A stretch of 64,000 bases of DNA from NCBI RefSeq assembly GCF_003481825.1, contig NZ_QULW01000003.1:62767-126766 (forward strand), in the 5' to 3' direction. The translations under genes were made by a program, and so were the position numbers. Positions 33,978 through 42,937 of the stretch are shown here, piece by piece. The notes under the pieces were generated by a model. That model searched no databases. It saw only the letters and a program-made list of their open reading frames with translations, and was not told the origin of the DNA. Every line of letters starts with the position of its first letter. Position 1 is the stretch's first letter. This stretch comes from Clostridium sp. OM02-18AC (GTDB lineage: Bacteria > Bacillota > Clostridia > Lachnospirales > Lachnospiraceae).

Positions 33978-35186
33978 TTATAAAAAGTTAATAAAGAATG
34001 TAATTGAAAGGGTATTTAAAAAGTCTGCAAACAGGCTTCCAACTAACGGAATCAAAAGGTATGCCTTTACGGAAGGCTCATACTTTTCGCAGACAACCTG
34101 CATATTCGCCATGGCATTCGGTGTAGCGCCCATACCAAATCCACATACACCGGAACTGATCACCGCCGCATCGTAGTCGCGTCCCATCACGTTGAACACG
34201 ACAAAACGCGCATATACAAACATCAAAACAACCTGACCAAGCAAAAGGATGAGAAGCGGAAGTGCCAGATCTGCTAGCTGCCATAGTTTTAAAGTAATCA
34301 TGGCAATTCCTAAAAACAGGGACAGACAGATACCTCCGATGTCATTGATCTCACCCATATGGGTTGTGTACTTTCCGCTGTATTCTCCGATATTGCGGAT
34401 AATCGCCGCCGCGATCATGGCACCGATATAGATCGGAAAGGTAAGTCCTGTCAGAGACAAAAGGTCTGACACAAGCGTCCCAAGTCCTATGGCGATGATC
34501 AGCTGGAATACCGCGGACGGATACATCGTGGTATGACGTTCATGTTTCTTTTCCTCTTCGATCAGAAGGTTTTCTTCCTCGATCAGAAGGCTGTCATCTT
34601 CCGGAACAATGGTTTTCAAAAGATCATACTTTTCGATCAGTCGTTTTCCGATCGGACCGCCCATGACACTGCCAGCAATCAGTCCAAAAGTCGCTGCCGC
34701 TGTGCAGACCGTGGTAGCACCTTCGCTTCCCATGCTTTCCAAAACAGGTCCAAAGGCACCTGCTGTTCCATGTCCACCTACCATCGGAATGGATCCGGTG
34801 CAAAGTCCAACCAGCGTCGGAATGCGTAAAAGCTTTGCCAGGCCGGTTGCCAGGAAGTTCTGGGACAAAATCAGTGCAACGACCAGCGCCAGAAATACGA
34901 TCAGAGCTTTTCCACCGCTTCTTAACACCTTTAAATTCGCCTGAAATCCAACTGACGTAAAGAAAAATACCATGCATACTTCTTTGAGCGTATCATCGAA
35001 AGAAAATTCTGCAATTCCAAGAACGTAACAAATACAGGTAAGCACTGCAAATATTACGCCGCCGATGACCGGGGCCGGAATACAGAACCGCTCCAGGATC
35101 GCACACCGTCTCCGCAAAAATTTTCCCAGCATCAATGCGACCACAGCGGCCGCAATCGTCTGGTACATATCAAGTTCAATGATCAT
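33978..35186 (-). CDS. gltS: Sodium/glutamate symporter GltS
   Basis: GltS imports glutamate with sodium across the cytoplasmic membrane. The 402-residue protein has about ten to twelve hydrophobic segments. The family half-motifs are GSIPMVGGHGTAGAFGPVLE near residue 130 and the C-terminal counterpart SSGVCGFGMGATPNAMANM near residue 343, both glycine-rich re-entrant loops. CIPAPVIGGVIFAVL near residue 35 is also typical. The ATG at 35186 follows AGGAGG at a rather long 12 bases. A small Nif11-like gene ends four bases before its start region, so the two are co-transcribed. Confidence 0.93.
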   Translation of the reverse strand: MIIELDMYQTIAAAVVALMLGKFLRRRCAILERFCIPAPVIGGVIFAVLTCICYVLGIAEFSFDDTLKEVCMVFFFTSVGFQANLKVLRSGGKALIVFLALVVALILSQNFLATGLAKLLRIPTLVGLCTGSIPMVGGHGTAGAFGPVLESMGSEGATTVCTAAATFGLIAGSVMGGPIGKRLIEKYDLLKTIVPEDDSLLIEEENLLIEEEKKHERHTTMYPSAVFQLIIAIGLGTLVSDLLSLTGLTFPIYIGAMIAAAIIRNIGEYSGKYTTHMGEINDIGGICLSLFLGIAMITLKLWQLADLALPLLILLLGQVVLMFVYARFVVFNVMGRDYDAAVISSGVCGFGMGATPNAMANMQVVCEKYEPSVKAYLLIPLVGSLFADFLNTLSITFFINFL

Positions 35187-35190
35187 AAAA

Positions 35191-35484
35191 CTAGTTTTCC
35201 TCCTGTTCCAAATCTGCGAAGAACATCTCATAAAAGTCGTCTTCGCCTTTTAACAGGGGCGAATTCTCACCACCGCCATTCGTACTGCGTTTGATCTCTG
35301 CATAAAAAGATTCTCCGGCACAGGCCAAATCCATTTCATAAATCTGGAATCCAAGTTCCCTGCATAACCCACAAAAGGCAGAAAGCGGATCCGCTTCTAA
35401 CCGGGTTTTCAAAATTTTTTCTTTTAATTCGACATCTTGCCCGGCAAGTTTCTTGATGTCATCCAATATTTCTGCTATATTCAT
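35191..35484 (-). CDS. Nif11-like small protein upstream of gltS
   Basis: The 97-residue protein has an N-terminal helical part (MNIAEILDDIKKLAGQDVEL, then KILKTRLEADPLSAFCGLCR and ELGFQIYEMDLACAGESFY). This recalls the Nif11-type leader domain: hydrophobic helices, dPlsaf, then GF.I...eL. The tail holds RSTNGGGENSPLL and an acidic aromatic end. Nif11-type proteins often serve as leaders of modified peptides, but no modification enzyme lies nearby. A role with GltS is equally possible. GGAGG lies 13 bases before the chosen ATG; an in-frame ATG at 35517 is the alternative. The family assignment is tentative. Confidence 0.5.
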   Translation of the reverse strand: MNIAEILDDIKKLAGQDVELKEKILKTRLEADPLSAFCGLCRELGFQIYEMDLACAGESFYAEIKRSTNGGGENSPLLKGEDDFYEMFFADLEQEEN

Positions 35485-35551
35485 AATCCAGCTTTTTCCT
35501 CCGGGTTTTCTGTGCATACATGCTCAGCTGTTTTTTATTTCATATTCAGCC

Positions 35552-35577
35552 GTAAGATTCAGCTTTCTGAATCTTAC
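35552..35577. other. Perfect hairpin between nitroreductase and Nif11-like genes
   Basis: GTAAGATTCAG (35552-35562) and CTGAATCTTAC (35567-35577) are perfect 11-bp arms with a four-base loop. Neither strand continues with a T-run. It may end the nitroreductase mRNA by another route, or act in the leader of the gltS transcript. Confidence 0.6.
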
Positions 35578-35600
35578 ATCACAAAAAATTGTTCGTAATG

Positions 35601-36140
35601 TTACACAAATTTCAAAATATCATCCGGCGTCTTACGCTTTGGCTTTTCCGGATTCAATGCGCGGTAACCGACCGCTATGACAGATACCACCTGCTCATTT
35701 TCCGGAATCTGCAGCATTTCCCGGATTTTCTCTCCATCCCGGATACCCATGATCAAAGTATCCAGACCGAGTTCCCTTGCTTTTAAGATAAGGTTTTCGT
35801 TCTGGAGTCCCAGGTCATAATAGCCCCAGCCATTTCCACACTCATTTATGGCTGCGCCGGTCTCTTTATCGAAGCCGACCCGGTCCTTTACGAACGTGGT
35901 CACAATATAAGATGCACCACTGGAATTATTCTGATTAAACTGTGGCAGACAGCTTTCCGAAAATTTTTTGCACTGCAGTTCATCTAAAATACAGTAATAT
36001 CTGGATGTCTGACTGTTTTTCCAGGACGGTGCCTGAATAGCAGCCTGGACCATGGCTGTGATTTGCTCCTTTGTGGCACGTCTGCTGCTGTCATACTTAC
36101 GTATGCTTCTCCGTTCTTCCATTAGTTTTTCAAATTCCAT
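35601..36140 (-). CDS. Nitroreductase family FMN oxidoreductase
   Basis: The 179-residue protein opens MEFEKLMEERRSIRKYDSS, the standard nitroreductase start with the FMN-phosphate-binding RRSIRKY. It also has AIQAPSWKNSQTSRYYCI near residue 38 and ARELGLDTLIMGIRDGE near residue 128. These enzymes reduce nitro groups, quinones or flavins with NAD(P)H. GGAGG lies eight bases before the ATG at 36140; the ATG two codons earlier is too close. It lies next to the remains of an AEC transporter, with no functional link that I can see. Confidence 0.93.
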   Translation of the reverse strand: MEFEKLMEERRSIRKYDSSRRATKEQITAMVQAAIQAPSWKNSQTSRYYCILDELQCKKFSESCLPQFNQNNSSGASYIVTTFVKDRVGFDKETGAAINECGNGWGYYDLGLQNENLILKARELGLDTLIMGIRDGEKIREMLQIPENEQVVSVIAVGYRALNPEKPKRKTPDDILKFV

Positions 36141-36180
36141 CGTCATATCCTCCTTCTCATTATTCTGTTCGTATTGAATC

Positions 36181-36629
36181 TTATAGCGTCCCGTTTAAGA
36201 TCACGCACCAAAGCGGCAGCATCAGCATTGACAGTAGTGTCGTCACAACAACACACTGCGTTGCAAACGCTTCATCTCCATGATATTTGGCTGCAAGAAT
36301 TGCCGTAGAAGTTCCTGCCGGCATTGCAGCTAAGACCACCGAAATTCCGGCTGCGATCCCGTGAATGTGGAAAAGATAACACCCAGCTGCAACAACAGCC
36401 GGAATCAATATCAGACGCACTCCCGAAAAGAGTATTGTCATGCGGGTGAACAAGTGATGGGCTCCGGCATCTGCAAGAATCATGCCAATAACCAGCATGG
36501 AAATTGCTGTCGTACAATTGCCTAAACTTTGTATGGAATGCTGGATAAATTCAGGAAAGCGGAATCCGCTCAGCATCATAACAATGCAAACATCATAAGC
36601 TGTAAATTCAGCAATCCCTGCAATTCCAT
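36181..36629 (-). pseudogene. AEC-type (auxin efflux carrier) transporter, broken by internal deletion
   Basis: A ribosome binding site (CGGAGAAAAC) and the ATG at 36629 start MELQGLLNLQLMMFALL, a typical AEC N-terminus. The frame then stops at 36576-36578. At 36579 another frame opens with MMLSGFRFPEFIQHSIQSLG and runs 132 residues through the normal AEC C-terminus (AMPAGTSTAILAAKYHGDE, ending VILNGTL). About 160-180 residues of the usual 300 are missing and the frame shifts at the joint. The stop and restart overlap, so the C-terminal half could still be translated, but a working transporter is unlikely. Confidence 0.8.
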
Positions 36630-36669
36630 ACTGTTTTCTCCGTTTTCCTGTAGATTTGATGTGCGCTTC

Positions 36670-36700
36670 AAAAAAGGAGACCTGCTGTTACAGGTCTCCT
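36670..36700 (-). terminator. Terminator after rpsA
   Basis: AGGAGACCTG (36675-36684) and CAGGTCTCCT (36691-36700) form a perfect ten-bp stem with a CTGTTA loop. On the minus strand TTTTTT follows. It lies about 25 bases past the rpsA stop. Confidence 0.94.
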
Positions 36701-36724
36701 GAATGTTTAAAAAGTATACCGAGA

Positions 36725-37807
36725 TTACTCAGCGTCTGCCTCATTCTCCTCAGCCGGAGCCTGCAGAGCTTTCATGCTTAAGCTGATCTTTCTGTCTTCG
36801 CCATTGAAATCAACAACCTTAGCCTCGATCTCCTGACCGATGGTCAGAGCGTCAGCCGGTTTGTCAACGTGATCTCTGGAAATCTGAGATACGTGAAGCA
36901 GAGCGTCTACGCCTGGCTCTAACTCAACGAATGCACCGAAGTCGGTCATACGTGCAACACGACCGGTTACTACGTTGCCTACAGCGTACTTCTCAGCTGC
37001 GTTTGCCCACGGATTCTGCTCCGGGAACTTTAAGCTTAAAGCAATCTTCTCGCCATTGATATCTTTGATGAGAGCCTTTACGTGGTCACCAGTCTTGAAT
37101 ACCTTCTTCGGATTCTCAACACGGCCCCAGGACATCTCGGAAATATGAAGCAGACCGTCAGCGCCGCCCAGGTCTACGAATGCACCGAAATCGGTAACAT
37201 TCTTTACAGTACCCTCTACGGTATCGCCAGCGTGGATGCGCTCGAAGAGTTCTTTCTGCATTTCAGCCTTCTTTGCAACCATAAGCTGCTTTCTGTCGCC
37301 GATGACTCTTCTTCTCTTCGGGTTGAACTCGGTGATCACGAAATCGATATCCTGACCTGCATACTTGCTTAAATCTTTCTCGTAAGTGTCAGATACCAGG
37401 CTAGCCGGAATGAAGACTCTTGCCTCGTCAACTACAACGCTTAAGCCGCCGTCCAGTACCTGTGCAACCTTTGCGGTAAGAACCTCGTGATTCTCGAAAG
37501 CTTCTTCCAGTCTCTTGTTGCCCTTGTCTGCAGCCAGTCTCTTGTAGGACAGTGCAACCTGACCTTCGCCATCGTTTACCTTTACAACTTTTGCTTCCAT
37601 CTCGTCGCCAACCTGAACCTCGGTTCTGAGATCTACGTTTGCTTCGTTGGTGTACTCACTTCTCGGGATGATACCATCGGATTTGTATCCAATGTTCAGG
37701 ACGATCTCGTCCTCTTTCACATCGATGACTTTACCAGTGACGATCTCTCCCGTACGTATTGTTTTTAATGATTCCTCCAACATTTGTTCAAAACTTAATT
37801 CTGACAT
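36725..37807 (-). CDS. rpsA: Ribosomal protein S1-type RNA-binding protein
   Basis: The 360-residue protein has four S1 domains (starting near residues 15, 100, 185 and 270). Examples are VTGKVIDVKEDEIVLNIGYK and GTVKNVTDFGAFVDLGGADG followed by LLHISEMSW. It resembles the short S1 of Firmicutes that helps mRNA bind the 30S subunit. Its ATG at 37807 lies 20 bases inside the end of ispH, with GAGGAGG upstream within ispH. Many Clostridia encode IspH and S1 as one fused protein; here they are separate but overlapping. It is the last gene of the cmk-ispH-rpsA run and has a strong terminator. Confidence 0.93.
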   Translation of the reverse strand: MSELSFEQMLEESLKTIRTGEIVTGKVIDVKEDEIVLNIGYKSDGIIPRSEYTNEANVDLRTEVQVGDEMEAKVVKVNDGEGQVALSYKRLAADKGNKRLEEAFENHEVLTAKVAQVLDGGLSVVVDEARVFIPASLVSDTYEKDLSKYAGQDIDFVITEFNPKRRRVIGDRKQLMVAKKAEMQKELFERIHAGDTVEGTVKNVTDFGAFVDLGGADGLLHISEMSWGRVENPKKVFKTGDHVKALIKDINGEKIALSLKFPEQNPWANAAEKYAVGNVVTGRVARMTDFGAFVELEPGVDALLHVSQISRDHVDKPADALTIGQEIEAKVVDFNGEDRKISLSMKALQAPAEENEADAE

Positions 37808-38639
37808 TAGTATGAACCTCCTCAATAATTTGATTCGGGGTGGATGCCCCCGCTGTAATACCTACGCTGCGCACAGAATTCACACATTCAGGGTTGAAAT
37901 CGCCGAGTGACTGGATAAAGTAAGTATTCTTACATTCCTTTTGGCATATCTCGTAGAGTTTCTGTGTGTTGGAGCTGTGTTTGCCGCCTATGACAATCAT
38001 AGCGTCCACTTCAGAAGCAATACGTCTAGCTTCCACTTGTCTCTCCTGTGTTGCATTGCAAATCGTATTTAAAACAAGTATATCATAACCCTTTTTCTCA
38101 AATTTTTCAACTAAATCTTGAAATTTCTTGTAATTAAATGTCGTTTGGGATACGATACACAGTTTTTCTTCTTTTGAGACAGATAAATGCTCGATCTGGT
38201 CTGCATTTTCCACCACCCGTGTCGTATCATTTCCCCACCCGCGGATGCCCTGGACTTCTGGATGATCCGGGTTTCCGATGATGATCACGCGGCGCCCTTC
38301 TGCCGTCTGCTGTTCCACGATCCGGTGAATCTTTTTTACAAACGGGCAGGTGGCATCCACAACCGTGATATGGTGTGCATTTAACAGGTCATAGATTTCT
38401 TTTCCGACACCATGGGAACGGATTACAACGATTCCGTCCGTAAGTGTAGCCAGCTCCTCTTTGGTGTTTAAGACCTTTACCCCTTTCTCTTCCAGATCCT
38501 TCACCACAAACTCATTATGAATGATCGGACCATAGGTATATACTGGTTTTTCTGCTTTCTCAATCTGCTCATAAACCTGATCCACCGCACGCCTGACACC
38601 AAAACAGAATCCGGCTGTTTTTGCTACAATGACTTCCAT
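37788..38639 (-). CDS. ispH: 4-hydroxy-3-methylbut-2-enyl diphosphate reductase IspH
   Basis: IspH makes the isoprenoid precursors IPP and DMAPP in the last step of the MEP pathway, using a 4Fe-4S cluster. The 283-residue protein has the first cluster Cys in AKTAGFCFGVRRAVDQV, the second in VVDATCPFVKKIHRIV near residue 97, and the third in LNTICNATQERQVEAR near residue 190. The conserved HSSNTQKLYEIC and GITAGASTPNQIIEEV are also present. The ATG overlaps the end of cmk by 16 bases, with GAGGAGG upstream. Confidence 0.96.
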   Translation of the reverse strand: MEVIVAKTAGFCFGVRRAVDQVYEQIEKAEKPVYTYGPIIHNEFVVKDLEEKGVKVLNTKEELATLTDGIVVIRSHGVGKEIYDLLNAHHITVVDATCPFVKKIHRIVEQQTAEGRRVIIIGNPDHPEVQGIRGWGNDTTRVVENADQIEHLSVSKEEKLCIVSQTTFNYKKFQDLVEKFEKKGYDILVLNTICNATQERQVEARRIASEVDAMIVIGGKHSSNTQKLYEICQKECKNTYFIQSLGDFNPECVNSVRSVGITAGASTPNQIIEEVHTNVRIKF

Positions 38640-39328
38640 GAAACGTCCTCCTCAAGGCCGTGGGCTTTCGCAGTGTCAATGATAGCCTGTACCACCTCGT
38701 CAATCGTCATTTCCGAACTGTCAAGGAGTACCGCGTCATCTGCCTGCTTTAATGGTGCGATCTCGCGGGTCATATCGCGATGGTCTCTCTCTATGATATC
38801 TTGCTCAATTTCTTCCAGATTACACATGGTTCCTTTTTCCGTTAATTCTTTGTAACGGCGCAGGGCGCGGACACGGCTGCTTGCAGTTAAATAAATCTTC
38901 GCTTCTGCATCCGGCAGAATGCAGGTACCGATATCGCGTCCGTCCATGATCACATTCTGGCTTGCAGCCAGACTTCTCTGCAGTTCCAGAAGATGGGCAC
39001 GTACTGCCGGGTATACACTCGTGGCAGACGCAGTATTGCCGACTTCCTCGGTGCGGATTTTTCCGGATACATCTTCTCCGTTTAAGATGACCTGCTGGGA
39101 GCCATCCTGGTAACGGATGGTAATATCTGCGTTTTTAACTGCCTCACTGACCTTTGCTTCATCTGCGGTGTCGATGCCGCTTCGCAGCAGATAGAGCGCA
39201 ATTGCACGATACATGGCACCGGTATCGACATAGATAAAGTTCAGTTTTTTCGCTACCATTTTCGCAATGGTGCTCTTTCCGGCCCCTGCCGGACCGTCAA
39301 TTGCAATGTTGAATGCATGTTTTTCCAT
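38624..39328 (-). CDS. cmk: Cytidylate kinase
   Basis: Cmk phosphorylates CMP and dCMP with ATP. The 234-residue protein has the P-loop IAIDGPAGAGKSTIAKMVA and YVDTGAMYRAIALYLL. The substrate-binding MDGRDIGTCILPDAEAKIYL lies near residue 128, and the lid segment ERDHRDMTREIAPLKQADDA near residue 180. AAGGAG precedes the ATG. It starts the cmk-ispH-rpsA block, an arrangement conserved widely in Firmicutes. Confidence 0.96.
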   Translation of the reverse strand: MEKHAFNIAIDGPAGAGKSTIAKMVAKKLNFIYVDTGAMYRAIALYLLRSGIDTADEAKVSEAVKNADITIRYQDGSQQVILNGEDVSGKIRTEEVGNTASATSVYPAVRAHLLELQRSLAASQNVIMDGRDIGTCILPDAEAKIYLTASSRVRALRRYKELTEKGTMCNLEEIEQDIIERDHRDMTREIAPLKQADDAVLLDSSEMTIDEVVQAIIDTAKAHGLEEDVSWKSL

Positions 39329-39432
39329 AATTTTTATCGTCTCCTTGCATGAAGCAGTTTTTCTTTTTACATTTCAATGCTGTTTTTTCTTTTCGATCTG
39401 CACTTCTATCCGTTTTTTCCGGTCACACGCTC

Positions 39433-40668
39433 CTACTGTGGGATGGAAATCCCGGCCAGATAACCGGTAGACCAGGCAATCTGGAGATTGAAGCCGCCTG
39501 TCACGGCATCCAGATCCAGTACTTCCCCTGCAAAATACAGCCCTGCCATCTTTTTTGACTCCATGGTAGACGGATTGATTTCCCGCACGGATACGCCGCC
39601 CTGTGTGATGATCGCTTCTTTGTAATCCCGCAGTCCAACCAGCGTAATGCAGAAATCCTTGATCGCACAGACAAGGCTATGCCGTTCCTCCCGTGTGATC
39701 TCATTGACCTTTTTCTCCGGAGAAATTCCGCTCCGCTCGATGATGACCGGGATCAGCTTCGCCGGGAGCAGATGGTTTAAGGAATTCTTATACTGTTTAT
39801 TTTTTGCCTCTTCAAAGTCGCGCAGGATGCGGGCATCCAGCTGCTCCTGTGAAAGAGCCGGTTTTAAATCGATGGAGAGGACCAGTTCTCCCTTCTTTAG
39901 TGCAGCTGCCACATAACTGCTGGCAGAAAGAAGCACCGGTCCGCTGACACCAAAATGGGTAAACAGCATTTCACCAAACTCTTCAAACAGTACTTTTTTC
40001 CCATTCCGGATCTCTGCATGAATATTGCGCAGGGACAAGCCCTGCAGTTCCTTGCAGACCGGTTCCTTTGCCTCAAACGGCACCAGAGCAGGCGAAAGGT
40101 CCGTGATGGTGTGTCCAAGCTCCTTTGCAAACCGGTAACCATCTCCGGTAGAACCGGTAGACGGGTAAGACAGACCGCCGGTGGTAACGATAACGGCATC
40201 TGCCAAAACCGTCCGGTTTCCACGCTTTAAATGGACTCCGGTCACGTGACCATTCTCATGGAGAACCTCGGACACCTCTTCATGAAGTTCTACCATGACT
40301 CCAAGGTCCCTGAGACAAACCGTCAGCGCATGGATCACATCCGATGATTTGTCAGAAACCGGGAACACGCGGTTTCCGCGTTCTGTCTTTACCGGACAGC
40401 CATACCGTTCCAAAAGCTCCATAATATCGGTATTTGTAAACGTATAAAAACTGCTGTAAAGGAACTTGGCATTATGGACCACATTCTGAAACAATTCTTC
40501 CGTGTCGCAGGCATTGGTAATGTTGCAGCGCCCCTTTCCGGTAATGTAGACTTTCTTGCCAAGTTTTTCATTTTTTTCATAAATGCAGACCTTATGCCCT
40601 GCGCCTGCCGCGGCTATCGCTGCCATCATTCCAGCAGCACCGCCGCCGATGATGATTACCTGACTCAT
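39433..40668 (-). CDS. YhiN/HI0933-type FAD-dependent oxidoreductase
   Basis: The 411-residue flavoprotein begins with the dinucleotide fold VIIIGGGAAGMMAAIAAAGAG. It has the family hallmark KLGKKVYITGKGRCNITNA near residue 36 and VTTGGLSYPSTGSTGDGYRF near residue 160. The C-terminal TQGGVSVREINPSTMESKK with YFAGEVLDLDAVTGGFNLQ completes it. Its substrate is unknown in general. It starts three bases after the upstream M28-like gene with GGAGG, and it precedes cmk in many Clostridia. Confidence 0.93.
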   Translation of the reverse strand: MSQVIIIGGGAAGMMAAIAAAGAGHKVCIYEKNEKLGKKVYITGKGRCNITNACDTEELFQNVVHNAKFLYSSFYTFTNTDIMELLERYGCPVKTERGNRVFPVSDKSSDVIHALTVCLRDLGVMVELHEEVSEVLHENGHVTGVHLKRGNRTVLADAVIVTTGGLSYPSTGSTGDGYRFAKELGHTITDLSPALVPFEAKEPVCKELQGLSLRNIHAEIRNGKKVLFEEFGEMLFTHFGVSGPVLLSASSYVAAALKKGELVLSIDLKPALSQEQLDARILRDFEEAKNKQYKNSLNHLLPAKLIPVIIERSGISPEKKVNEITREERHSLVCAIKDFCITLVGLRDYKEAIITQGGVSVREINPSTMESKKMAGLYFAGEVLDLDAVTGGFNLQIAWSTGYLAGISIPQ

Positions 40669-40671
40669 AAC

Positions 40672-42870
40672 TTATTCCTCCGTCTGCAGGCCAAGATAGT
40701 TTCTCACGGCACTGCGGTATGTATTCAGTTCTTCAAACTGGTTAAAGTAGCGGACACATTCCTGAAATGCTCCGGGACTGTCCGAAGTATCGTCTGCCAG
40801 CACGTACAAAGCAAACGCATCCTCAAATTCCGGCAGAGAAACGGATACGGTCTGATTCATGCCCTGTGCGGACTCTGCCTGCAGTGCAGACTTTGGGGAC
40901 ACCAGGGATGCGTCCTCGGATTGCTGCATTGCCTGCTTCTCGCCCAGTAATTCCCCGTATCCGTTTGCGTAAAGTTCCGGATCCGTTTCTTTTAAAAGGA
41001 TCCCGTAGGTGCGCATCAGACTTTTCAGGGAAGTACTGCGGTCTGCAAGTTCTCCATCCTGCTGCGGATAGTTTTCCGGGTCAATGGTCACCTGCCAGCT
41101 GGTATCTGCATAAAGTCTGTCCTGTTCCCCTTGGGAATCATTTCTAGATGTTTTCTGACCAGAATGCGTCTTTCCTGCTTTCGTGGAAACGTCAGCAGTC
41201 TGTTTGAGCCTTTCTGTAAGAACATGGTCGCCCCCGGCTCCATCCGTTTCATAGAGGAGTTCTGCTTTTGGCAGAAGTCTTCCCAGTATTGCATCCTGAG
41301 AAGGTGCGGGCAATGCCTCTTCTGATTCTGGCTGAAAAATCACGCTGCAAAGCTGTGTCAGATAGCCATATTCCGCCTCAAAATTCTCCGTTTTTTCTTC
41401 TGCATTTCCCGCGGCATCATAACGTGCGAGTATGGTTTTCTCTGGCGTGTAGCTGCGGATCTCCACTTCAAAAGATTCCTTCCCCGGAATCAGTTCGATC
41501 TGCTCTCCAGCCACCGGATCACGCCAGATGCAGTCCAGCCCATACGGACCGGAAATCTTCTTTTCCGGTTCTCCATAAACACTGGTGATCTGTGACTGTA
41601 TCTGCATGCTGCTTTGTTCCTGATTTTCCGGGAGAAGACTCACCAGATCAAGCTGTTCATCGGTAAAATAATAGTCTGTAATGAGGGGTTCTTCCACCTC
41701 AAACCATTTTGCATGGAACCGATACCGTTCAATCGGATGGTTCTTTGAATCCCGGTTTACGACAGCAAGCTTTCCCGGAATTCCCAAAAGCGCCTGCAGC
41801 CTTCCCGGAGTGCTTCCAAAAGGAATTCTCCTGCGTGGTTCCTGTTGATAGACAAAGGTATTCCAGTTATTTTCGTAGTGTGCTTTTGCCCGCATGGACG
41901 GGGTATCCGGATTCATAATTTTCGATACCGTATGGCAAATGGTGTCAACCAGCTCGGAAAGGCACTCCGCATCCACTGTATCTACCGTATCCAGAGGTGT
42001 TCCAAAATCAAAGCTGTCCTCTTTTTGTCCGATCTGCACGGCAGGGATAAAGCAGGACGCGAAAATTCCATTTTCTAAACCGGCTTTTTGGATATTGTGA
42101 AAACGTATTCCGGTAATCTCTGATGAAGAATCACTCAGCAAATCCCCAAGCATAGTGCCCTTTCCGTCCTGGGTTGCAAGTACGGTTTCTTCCGTATCAA
42201 GAGCCCCGCAAGGTCCGATGGTAATGGCACCGATCAGTCGTTCTTTTTCCCGTTTGCTCAGACTTCTTGTATAAATCCTGGCACCAAGCGCATCGTTTTC
42301 ATGAGCCGATAAACTGACAAAGCGCACTTCCGTATCGGTTGGAAGACCGGAAAGAATGCGGGCCGTTTCCAGAAATACAGAAACACCAGATGCATTGTTT
42401 CCTGCACCCGGGCTGCCCGGAGCAGAATCATGCCAGGTGCAGATCAATAAAATGTCTGCATCGGGGTCTTCGGCTGGACGAGTCGCAATTACATTCGTTC
42501 CAAGGATTTCTTCGTGTTCGGTCTTTTCGCGGAAACGCTGTCTGTTTACCTGATATCCATAATCTTTCAAAAGTCTCTGGATATAGCGGGCAGCGGTGTC
42601 TTCCTCACGGCTGCCTGCCATTCGGGGGGAAGTCGAAAGAATTCCAAGGGATTCCTGAAGATAAAAAGAATTGACTTCTTCCACGACTGGTATCTCTTCC
42701 GGCACTTCCTGTATGGTTCCCCCCTGCCGTTTTGGCAGTACTTTTGTGGATGGACCTGCACAGCCGGATAAGAATGCAACCGCAGCCAGGACGAAGGCTT
42801 TCTTTGCATAGGATGCCGAATGTGCACCAAAAGCGTGTCTGCTGATATGTCTGCAGTTTCTTCTGTTCAT
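40672..42870 (-). CDS. M28-fold lipoprotein, predicted catalytically inactive
   Basis: The 732-residue protein has a lipoprotein signal (lipobox LSGC near residue 37) and an M28 aminopeptidase-like domain at about 65-315. The rest is a poorly recognised C-terminal region with a second acidic half. The first zinc-ligand pair WHDS (His147, Asp148) is kept. The bridging Asp is Asn158 (SPGAGNNASG), and the catalytic Glu of the AEE motif is His190 (SAHEND). The next acidic ligand site reads ITIGPCGA, and the last His is Gly290 (FGTPLDTVD). It therefore probably binds rather than cleaves. It acts outside the membrane, anchored by lipid, and heads the operon leading to rpsA. Confidence 0.82.
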   Translation of the reverse strand: MNRRNCRHISRHAFGAHSASYAKKAFVLAAVAFLSGCAGPSTKVLPKRQGGTIQEVPEEIPVVEEVNSFYLQESLGILSTSPRMAGSREEDTAARYIQRLLKDYGYQVNRQRFREKTEHEEILGTNVIATRPAEDPDADILLICTWHDSAPGSPGAGNNASGVSVFLETARILSGLPTDTEVRFVSLSAHENDALGARIYTRSLSKREKERLIGAITIGPCGALDTEETVLATQDGKGTMLGDLLSDSSSEITGIRFHNIQKAGLENGIFASCFIPAVQIGQKEDSFDFGTPLDTVDTVDAECLSELVDTICHTVSKIMNPDTPSMRAKAHYENNWNTFVYQQEPRRRIPFGSTPGRLQALLGIPGKLAVVNRDSKNHPIERYRFHAKWFEVEEPLITDYYFTDEQLDLVSLLPENQEQSSMQIQSQITSVYGEPEKKISGPYGLDCIWRDPVAGEQIELIPGKESFEVEIRSYTPEKTILARYDAAGNAEEKTENFEAEYGYLTQLCSVIFQPESEEALPAPSQDAILGRLLPKAELLYETDGAGGDHVLTERLKQTADVSTKAGKTHSGQKTSRNDSQGEQDRLYADTSWQVTIDPENYPQQDGELADRSTSLKSLMRTYGILLKETDPELYANGYGELLGEKQAMQQSEDASLVSPKSALQAESAQGMNQTVSVSLPEFEDAFALYVLADDTSDSPGAFQECVRYFNQFEELNTYRSAVRNYLGLQTEE

Positions 42871-42907
42871 GAGATGGTTTCCTTTCGCCGTTTTCTAATC
42901 GAAATCC

Positions 42908-42937
42908 AGTATAGCACATTTTATCCGGCAACGAAAG
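42908..42937 (-). promoter_or_regulatory. Candidate extended -10 promoter for the M28-like operon
   Basis: The minus strand reads TGCTATACT, an extended -10 with TATACT at 42908-42913. The -35 region (TTTCGT) is poor. The start codon is about 38 bases downstream. Confidence 0.42.
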
